Assembly (NCBI GenBank): GCA_039698075.1
Contig: JBDKTJ010000063.1
Coordinates: forward strand, 1 to 11,007
Length of the DNA: 11,007 nt
Direction: 5' to 3'
Origin: JAJFVC01 sp039698075
GTDB taxonomy: Bacteria > Planctomycetota > Planctomycetia > Pirellulales > Thermoguttaceae
Each line of letters starts with the position of its first letter. The stretch's first letter is position 1. The position numbers and the translations under genes were made by a program. This document shows positions 6,157 through 11,007 of the stretch, piece by piece. The notes beneath the pieces are model-generated. The model saw nothing but the letters and a program-made list of their open reading frames with translations. It had not been told where the DNA came from and did no database searches.

Positions 6157-7383
6157 ATGCTCGCAAAACTCCGCATTCTTGCAGCCCTGTTGCTCTTGGC
6201 CGTGGCGGCCGTGGCCGTCTGGCAATTCGGCCCGTGGCGCGGCGACTCCGATGGGCAAATCCGGCTGTCCGGGAATATTGAAACGACGGAAGTGCAGATC
6301 GCCTTCAAAATCCCGGGCCGAGTCGTCGAGCGGCGTTTCGACGAGGGCCAGCGCGTTCATCAGAACGACGTCGTGGCGGTGCTCGACACGGTCGATTTGC
6401 AGTGCAACGTCGATCTACGCAAGGCCGAGTTGCGTGGGGCCGAGGCGGCGCTGGCCGAATTGCGTGCCGGTTCGCGTCAAGAAGAGAAGGACGCGGCTCG
6501 GGCGGCGATGGACCGTGCAGCCCATGCGCTGGCCGACCTTGAGGCCGGTTCGCGTCCGCAGGAGATCGTCGTGGCCAAGGCGGGCGTGGCCGCCGCCGCG
6601 GCCGAGATGAGCCGTCGGCAGTCCGACTTGGATCGTTCGACGGCGCTGTTCCAACGTAAAAGCATCTCGGCCGAGGAGTACGACGCGTCCAAGGCGTCTG
6701 CCGACGTGGCCATCGAAAAACACCGGCAGGCCGTCGAGCAGTTGAAATTGGCGGAAGAAGGATTTCGCAAAGAACGCATCGAAGAAGCTCGCGGCGCGTT
6801 TCATCAGGCGAAGGCTCAATGGGAGCTGGTTATGGCCGGCCCGCGGCGCGAGGACATCGAGCAGGCCGAGGCGCGTGTGGCGCAGGCCAAAGCGGCCTTG
6901 CGATTGGCCGAGACCCAGTTGAGCTACGCGACGGTTCGCTCGCCGATCGACGGCGTCGTGCTGTCGAAAAACATCGAGTCCGGTGAATACGTCGCGCCGG
7001 GGACGGCGGTCGTCACGATCGGCGATTTGGAGAACGTTTGGCTCCGCGGCTACGTCGACGGAATCGATCTGGGGCGCGTCAAGCCGGAACGGCGGGCCTG
7101 GGTCACGACCGACACAAAACCGGGAACACGCTACGAGGGCCGGGTGTCGTTCATCGCCGAGGAGGCCGAGTTCACGCCGAAAAACGTGCAGACGCAAAAA
7201 GAACGGGTCAAATTGATGTATCGCATCAAGATTGACCTCCACAATCCGGACTTCGATCTGAAGCCGGGCATGCCGGCCGACGCGATCATTGAAACGGGAG
7301 TTGAGGACGAAGGACGGGCGGCCAAAAAGATTGAGACCGATTCCTCCCATCCCTCGTCCCTTGTCCCTCGCCCCCAGCCATGA
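6157..7383 (+). CDS. HlyD-type periplasmic adaptor (membrane-fusion) protein, YbhG-like
   Basis: This protein links an inner-membrane ABC exporter to the periplasm or outer-membrane channel. I chose ATG 6157 (408 residues) over the in-frame TTG at 6145, because GAGGT (6147-6151) sits 5 nt before it. Residues 5-24 form a signal anchor. The first half of the biotinyl-lipoyl-like domain is at 39-77 (FKIPGRVVERRFDEG), a long Ala/Glu/Arg-rich coiled-coil hairpin at 80-255, the second half at 256-291 (RSPIDGVVLSKNIESGEYV), and a beta-barrel at 293-379 that includes EFTPKNVQTQKERVKLMYRI, a hallmark of the YbhG group. It is longer than E. coli YbhG (about 332 residues), owing to extra hairpin repeats and a 29-residue unconserved tail (380-408). 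The stop overlaps the next start as ATGA (7380-7383), implying translational coupling. Confidence 0.92.
   Translation: MLAKLRILAALLLLAVAAVAVWQFGPWRGDSDGQIRLSGNIETTEVQIAFKIPGRVVERRFDEGQRVHQNDVVAVLDTVDLQCNVDLRKAELRGAEAALAELRAGSRQEEKDAARAAMDRAAHALADLEAGSRPQEIVVAKAGVAAAAAEMSRRQSDLDRSTALFQRKSISAEEYDASKASADVAIEKHRQAVEQLKLAEEGFRKERIEEARGAFHQAKAQWELVMAGPRREDIEQAEARVAQAKAALRLAETQLSYATVRSPIDGVVLSKNIESGEYVAPGTAVVTIGDLENVWLRGYVDGIDLGRVKPERRAWVTTDTKPGTRYEGRVSFIAEEAEFTPKNVQTQKERVKLMYRIKIDLHNPDFDLKPGMPADAIIETGVEDEGRAAKKIETDSSHPSSLVPRPQP
6430..6585 (+). repeat. 78-bp in-frame tandem duplication in the HlyD hairpin
   Basis: Two adjacent 78-bp (26-codon) units, 6430-6507 and 6508-6585, encode residues 92-117 and 118-143. 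They share an exact 13-mer, GCCGGTTCGCGTC, at 6466-6478 and 6544-6556, and the peptides LAELRAGSRQEE (99-110) and LADLEAGSRPQE (125-136). A third, more diverged copy (ELVMAGPRREDIEQA, 223-237) lies on the other arm of the hairpin. Confidence 0.6.
7351..7371 (+). repeat. Heptamer tandem repeat at the end of the HlyD gene
   Basis: Three 7-bp units CCCTCGT, CCCTTGT and CCCTCGC run in tandem and are followed by CCCCAGCC and the ATGA overlap. They encode the last residues of the HlyD protein (around PSSLVPRP), beyond the conserved barrel. The sequence looks like non-coding simple repeat captured in the reading frame. Confidence 0.55.
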
Positions 7384-8321
7384 ACGCCATCCATACCGAA
7401 AACCTGACCAAACGGTTTGGCGACCTTGCGGCGGTCGAACGGCTTTCGATCGACGTGGCCGAGGGGGAGATTTTTGGATTGGTCGGGCCCGACGGCGCCG
7501 GCAAGACCACAACGATGCGGCTGTTGAGCGCGATCCTCGATCCGACGGAAGGCGACGCCTGGGTCGACGGCTGCCATGTGGTTCGTCAGGCCGAGCGGGT
7601 CAAGGAGCGGATCGGCTATATGAGCCAGCGGTTCGGATTGTACGCCGACCTGACGGTGATCGAGAATCTGAGTTTTTACGCCGACATCTATTGCGAGCCA
7701 CGCCGCGGACGGCAGGAAAAAATCGACCGGCTGCTAGGGTTCAGCAATCTGACGCCCTTCCAGCGACGACTGGCCGGCAATTTGTCGGGCGGCATGAAAC
7801 AAAAACTCGGGCTGGCCTGCGCGTTGGTCCACACGCCGAAGGTGTTGCTGCTGGACGAGCCGACCAACGGAGTCGATCCCGTCTCGCGGCGCGATTTTTG
7901 GCGCATCTTGGGCCAGTTGCAACAGGAGGGCGTGACCATTTTCGTTTCGACGTCCTACTTGGACGAGGCCGAACGCTGCCATCGCGTGGGCTTGATCCAC
8001 GACGGACGGCTTTTGGCCTGCGGTACGCCCGAGGAAGTCAAGCGACTGATGCACGCGGCCATTTTGGAGGTCCGCGCCCATCAACCGCGGCAAGCGGCCG
8101 TCGCGTTGCGGGCCCGATGGCCGGACCGTTCGATCGGACTGTTTGGCGACCGAGTCCATGTGGCGTGCGAGAACTCCGAGCAAACGGCCGTCGAGGCCCG
8201 AGCGGCCTTGGAGCAGGCCGGGGTGGGAGTGATCGCCGTGCAGACGATCGCGCCCACGCTGGAGGACGTGTTTATTTCGGTGATGAAAGACGAAAAGGAA
8301 ACCGCCGATGCACGCGGATGA
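7380..8321 (+). CDS. ABC transporter ATPase, first (N-terminal half of YbhF-like)
   Basis: A 313-residue nucleotide-binding subunit of an ABC-2 exporter, cytoplasmic, paired with the next ATPase. Walker A is GPDGAGKT (36-43), Q-loop Gln83 in GYMSQRFGLY, signature LSGGM (135-139), Walker B VLLLDEP (155-161) and D-loop GVDP (164-167). The H-loop position reads STSYLDEAE (190-198): Ser192 stands where the switch histidine belongs, so the site formed by this subunit's Walker motifs is probably degenerate. Residues about 225-300 form a C-terminal accessory domain (DUF4162-like, ending TLEDVFISV). It starts in the ATGA overlap with the HlyD gene. The final 7 codons and the stop lie within the inverted-repeat element at 8297-8394, so the native C-terminus may have been altered. 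Confidence 0.94.
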   Translation: MNAIHTENLTKRFGDLAAVERLSIDVAEGEIFGLVGPDGAGKTTTMRLLSAILDPTEGDAWVDGCHVVRQAERVKERIGYMSQRFGLYADLTVIENLSFYADIYCEPRRGRQEKIDRLLGFSNLTPFQRRLAGNLSGGMKQKLGLACALVHTPKVLLLDEPTNGVDPVSRRDFWRILGQLQQEGVTIFVSTSYLDEAERCHRVGLIHDGRLLACGTPEEVKRLMHAAILEVRAHQPRQAAVALRARWPDRSIGLFGDRVHVACENSEQTAVEARAALEQAGVGVIAVQTIAPTLEDVFISVMKDEKETADARG

Positions 8322-8394
8322 ACGCAGATGAAAAAGAGAGATCCATGACGTTTTCCGAAAATATCTGCGTTGATCGGCGTGCATCGGCGGTTCC
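8297..8394. repeat. 98-bp inverted-repeat element between the two ATPase genes
   Basis: The left arm (8297-8329) and right arm (8363-8394) are reverse complements. Over the inner 29 bp they match at 27 positions (8301-8329), and outside this GGAA/TTCC pair with a single-base offset. The loop is 33 nt. Each arm is made of 10-bp units: GATGCACGCG, GATGAACGCA, GATGAAAAAG from 8307, and ATCTGCGTTG, ATCGGCGTGC, ATCGGCGGTT from 8363. The CGCAGAT / GATGAACGC type sequence resembles a dispersed repeat that I recall from intergenic regions of planctomycetes and other environmental bacteria. It contains no transposase and no T-tract after the stem, so it is neither a complete insertion sequence nor a standard terminator. 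Confidence 0.8.
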
Positions 8395-8424
8395 TTGTTT
8401 CGGTTCCGTTTTTTTGAGTTTGCC

Positions 8425-9216
8425 ATGAGTGTAGACGTCCAACAACCTGCCGTTGCGGTCGAAAAACTGGAAAAACGGTTCGGCGACTTTGTGGCCGTCG
8501 ATCGCGTCAGCTTCGAGGTGCGCCGCGGCGAGGTGTTTGGATGGTTGGGGCCCAACGGGGCCGGCAAATCGACGACGATCCGAATGCTCTGCGGCATTTT
8601 GCGGCCCAGCGGCGGGTCGGGCACGGTCGCCGGCTTCGACATTTTGACCCAACCCGAGCTCATCAAGGCGCACATCGGCTACATGAGCCAGCGGTTCTCG
8701 CTCTATCAAGATCTGACCGTCGAAGAAAACATCGATTTTTACAGCGGCGTGTATTGCATCCCGCGCGACAAAAAACAGCAACGCAAACAGTGGGTGCTCG
8801 AAATGGCCGGCCTGACCGATCACCGGCATCAACCGACGGCGATCCTGTCGGGCGGGTGGAAGCAGCGGCTGGCCTTGGGTTGCGCGATTTTGCACGAGCC
8901 GCCCATCGTGTTTCTCGACGAACCGACCGCCGGAGTCGACCCGATCAGCCGACGCCAGTTTTGGCGATTGATCTACGACCTGTCGGAGCGGGGCACGACG
9001 ATTTTCGTCACCACGCATTACATGGACGAGGCGGAGTATTGCGACCGGCTGGGCCTGGTCTATCGCGGCGAGATGATCGCGTTGGACACGCCCAGGGCGC
9101 TGAAAACCGAAATGATCCGGCCGGACGGCAGTCTGCCGTCGCTGGAGGACGTGTTCGTGGCAAGGATCGAGGCCCGCGATCGCGCCGAGGCGGCGCAGGG
9201 CCAGTTCGCTCAATAA
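8425..9216 (+). CDS. ABC transporter ATPase, second (C-terminal half of YbhF-like)
   Basis: A 263-residue nucleotide-binding subunit. Walker A is GPNGAGKS (42-49), Q-loop Gln89 (GYMSQRFSLY), signature LSGGW (141-145), Walker B IVFLDEP (161-167), D-loop GVDP (170-173) and an intact H-loop TTHYMDEAE (196-204, His198). It therefore keeps the full catalytic set, unlike its partner, and has only a short C-terminal extension (SLEDVFVARIEA). The ATG at 8425 is preferred to an in-frame TTG at 8395, because that codon sits directly at the edge of the inverted repeat and the extra residues (MFRFRFFEFA) look non-native. The Shine-Dalgarno is weak (GAG at 8416-8418). It is 103 bp after the first ATPase; together they total 576 residues, about the size of fused E. 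coli YbhF. Confidence 0.94.
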   Translation: MSVDVQQPAVAVEKLEKRFGDFVAVDRVSFEVRRGEVFGWLGPNGAGKSTTIRMLCGILRPSGGSGTVAGFDILTQPELIKAHIGYMSQRFSLYQDLTVEENIDFYSGVYCIPRDKKQQRKQWVLEMAGLTDHRHQPTAILSGGWKQRLALGCAILHEPPIVFLDEPTAGVDPISRRQFWRLIYDLSERGTTIFVTTHYMDEAEYCDRLGLVYRGEMIALDTPRALKTEMIRPDGSLPSLEDVFVARIEARDRAEAAQGQFAQ

Positions 9217-9248
9217 GGAAAGCCATTCGCTTTTGCAACAAGGGTGCG

Positions 9249-10385
9249 ATGATGAAGTGGCGCAGGGTCTGGGCCGTCGCTCGCAAGGAGTCGCTGCACG
9301 TCGTGCGCGATCCGCGCAGCCTGTTGATGGCCGTGGCCACGCCGGTCTTCATGCTGACGCTGTTCGGATACGCCTTGACGTTGGATGTGGACCACGTTCC
9401 GTTTTGCGTCTGGGACCAAAGCGGGACGGCGCAGAGCCGAGAGTTGACGAGCCGGTTCGACGGGTCGCGGTATTTTTCGCTGCGCGGACGTTTCGACAAT
9501 TATGACGCCTTGATCGACGCGATCGATCGGGGCCGGGTGATGATGGGGTTGGTGATTCCGCGGGATTTCGCCCAGCGGGTGGACGCCGGCCGCGACGCCC
9601 CCGTGCAGTTGATCGTCGACGGCAGCGACTCGAACACCGCCACGATCGCGTTGGGATACGCCGAGGTGATCGCGCAGACCTACGCGATGGACCTGATGAT
9701 CGAGCAGACCGAGCGCCATCGCGGCCAACGGCTGACCATTCCGCTGGACGTCCGCCCGAGGGTTTGGTTCAACGAGGACCTGGAATCGCGAAATTACATC
9801 ATTCCGGGCCTGATCGCCGTGATCATGATGGTCATCGCCGCGATGTTGACTTCGTTGACCGTGGCCCGGGAGTGGGAACAGGGCACGATGGAGCAACTGA
9901 TCGCCACGCCGGTGAAGCCCGCCGAATTGATTCTCGGCAAACTGACGCCGTATTTCGTGATTGGCCTATGCGACGTCGCGATCGCCGTGGCGATGGGCGA
10001 GTTTGTGTTCCACGTTCCACTGCGAGGCAACGTGGCGCTGCTGTTCGGCGCGTCGGTGATCTTTTTGACCGGCGCGCTGGCCATGGGCATCTTGATCAGC
10101 ATTCTGACCAAGAGCCAGTTGCTGTCGAATCAGATCGCCACGATCGCGACCTTCTTGCCGGCGTTTTTGTTGTCGGGCTTCATCTTCACGATCGCCAACA
10201 TGCCGCAAGTGATTCAGTGGGTGACCTATCTGGTGCCGGCGCGGTATTTCGTCGTTATTTTGAAAGGTGTTTATTTGAAGGGCGTCGGACTGGAAATTCT
10301 CGGAGGTCAGGTCGCGCTGTTGATCGGTTACGCCATCGTGATGGTGGCGTTGGCCCAGTGGAAGTTCAAGAAGAAATTGGTGTAG
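9249..10385 (+). CDS. ybhS: ABC-2 type permease, YbhS-like
   Basis: An inner-membrane subunit of 378 residues, the size of E. coli YbhS (377). The cytoplasmic N-terminus carries KESLHVVRDPRS (13-24), then TM1 (about 25-44), a large periplasmic domain (45-183) with the YbhS/R-type DGSDSNTATIALGY (124-137), and TM2 (184-205). This is followed by REWEQGTMEQL (207-217), the conserved loop that contacts the ATPases, and four more membrane segments near 233-253, 262-288, 294-316 and 350-371, with LVPARYFV (328-335) between the last two. Start: ATG 9249 or the adjacent ATG 9252; AAGGG at 9240-9244 fits either. Any longer reading frame upstream belongs to the shadow of the second ATPase. It is 32 bp after that gene and 9 bp before the next permease, with which it should form a heterodimer. 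Confidence 0.93.
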   Translation: MMKWRRVWAVARKESLHVVRDPRSLLMAVATPVFMLTLFGYALTLDVDHVPFCVWDQSGTAQSRELTSRFDGSRYFSLRGRFDNYDALIDAIDRGRVMMGLVIPRDFAQRVDAGRDAPVQLIVDGSDSNTATIALGYAEVIAQTYAMDLMIEQTERHRGQRLTIPLDVRPRVWFNEDLESRNYIIPGLIAVIMMVIAAMLTSLTVAREWEQGTMEQLIATPVKPAELILGKLTPYFVIGLCDVAIAVAMGEFVFHVPLRGNVALLFGASVIFLTGALAMGILISILTKSQLLSNQIATIATFLPAFLLSGFIFTIANMPQVIQWVTYLVPARYFVVILKGVYLKGVGLEILGGQVALLIGYAIVMVALAQWKFKKKLV

Positions 10386-10394
10386 AGTCGACCC

Positions 10395-11007
10395 ATGCTG
10401 GAACGCGTTCGACACATGCTGATCAAGGAGTTCATCCAGGTTTTCCGCGACCCTCGGATGCGGATCGTGATTTTCTTGATCCCCTGCGTCCAAGTGCTGG
10501 TGATCGGCTATGCGGTGTCGACCGACGTGAAGCACATCAGGACCGCCGTGTGCGATCTGGACAACAGCCAGGAGAGCCGCGACGTGGCGGCGCGGTTTGT
10601 CCGATCGGGCTATTTCGACGTCGTCATGGCGGCGTCCGACGACCGGAGCATCCGCAACGCGCTCGACCGCAACGATGTGACGGCCGTGCTGCGGTTCAAC
10701 CACGGATTCGCCGAGGATTTGCAGGCCGGTCGGACCGCGCGGCTCCAAGTGCTGATCGACGGAACCGACTCGAACACGGCCAGCATCGCTATGAGCTACG
10801 CCGTGAAAATCGCCACGGCCTTTTCGCAAAACCTTCTGGTCGAACGGGCGGAACGCGCGCTGGGGCCGGCCGGCCGGGTTGGCACGGTCTCGCTCCGCGC
10901 GAGGGCGTGGTTCAACGAAAACCTCGAAAGCCGCAACTTCTTCGTGCCCGGCGTGTTGGTGATCGTCGTCGCGCTGAGCACGCTGCTGCTGACCAGCATG
11001 GCCGTGG
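10395..11007 (+). CDS. ybhR: ABC-2 type permease, YbhR-like (partial, runs off the window)
   Basis: The frame opens at ATG 10395 and stays open for 204 codons to the window edge. It resembles the first permease but is clearly a paralogue: IKEFIQVFRDPRMR (10-23), TM1 (about 24-42, IVIFLIPCVQVLVIGYAVS), then a periplasmic domain with LIDGTDSNTASIAMSY and FNENLESRNFFVPG. The second membrane segment begins near the edge and the sequence stops just before the expected RE-E-GT loop. A full YbhR-type protein is about 370 residues, so roughly half is seen. ATG 10416 is an alternative start but would remove conserved N-terminal residues. The Shine-Dalgarno is weak. The gene is likely translated together with the preceding permease. 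Confidence 0.92.
   Translation, partial: MLERVRHMLIKEFIQVFRDPRMRIVIFLIPCVQVLVIGYAVSTDVKHIRTAVCDLDNSQESRDVAARFVRSGYFDVVMAASDDRSIRNALDRNDVTAVLRFNHGFAEDLQAGRTARLQVLIDGTDSNTASIAMSYAVKIATAFSQNLLVERAERALGPAGRVGTVSLRARAWFNENLESRNFFVPGVLVIVVALSTLLLTSMAV

Noticed and set aside
8297..8394. The inverted repeat as a rho-independent terminator, or as a complete insertion sequence or CRISPR
   Set aside because: No T-tract follows the stem, the loop is 33 nt, there is no transposase, and only one pair of arms is present without spacers; the operon continues after it.
8272..9213. Minus-strand frame opposite the second ATPase (and 7734-8675, 6415-7512, 9966-10829)
   Set aside because: Antisense shadows of clear ABC transporter genes.
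8541..9248. Upstream in-frame extension of the YbhS-like permease to 614 residues
   Set aside because: The extension runs through the second ATPase gene in another frame; the YbhS homology starts at MMKWRR, with an AAGGG site just upstream.

Overview
The window reads as a piece of a GC-rich chromosome, most likely from a planctomycete (Pirellulales-like). The best clue is the minus-strand gene: an exported protein that combines prenyltransferase/squalene-cyclase-type repeats with DUF4159 modules, an architecture I associate with that phylum. Strong third-position GC also produces many long antisense shadow ORFs. The taxonomic call is inference; no rRNA or other marker is present.

Layout. Positions 3-101 hold the last 32 codons of an upstream plus-strand gene. 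A well-formed promoter (143-171) then precedes a complete uvrA (214-3033), the damage-recognition ATPase of nucleotide excision repair. Seven bases later, and convergent with it, comes a 781-residue Tat-type exported protein (3041-5386, minus strand) with three cyclase-like repeats and two tandem DUF4159 modules. A 110-bp divergent region (5387-5496) carries a consensus-like promoter with an inverted-repeat operator over its -10 box.

From 5497 to the right edge runs one plus-strand operon: TetR-family regulator, HlyD-type membrane-fusion protein, ABC ATPase, second ABC ATPase, ABC-2 permease, second ABC-2 permease (cut by the window edge). This is the gene order of the E. coli ybiH(cecR)-ybhG-ybhF-ybhS-ybhR efflux locus, except that the double-ATPase YbhF is split into two genes. 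The model is that the TetR protein represses its own promoter and probably a second operator just before the HlyD gene. The two ATPases form an asymmetric nucleotide-binding pair on a YbhS/YbhR permease heterodimer, and the HlyD protein links the pump across the periplasm, presumably to an outer-membrane channel encoded elsewhere.

Most noteworthy non-coding signals: (1) two copies of a 16-bp operator, GTGAA-N6-(A/T)TCAC, one in the tetR promoter and one across the tetR stop codon; (2) a 98-bp inverted-repeat element (8297-8394) built of 10-bp subrepeats, which sits between the two ATPase genes and supplies the last codons and stop of the first; (3) a heptamer tandem repeat that forms the end of the HlyD gene; (4) a 78-bp in-frame duplication in the HlyD hairpin. 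I see no tRNA, rRNA, CRISPR array, transposase or phage gene, and no wholly new system: the transporter is a recognisable family with unusual local features.
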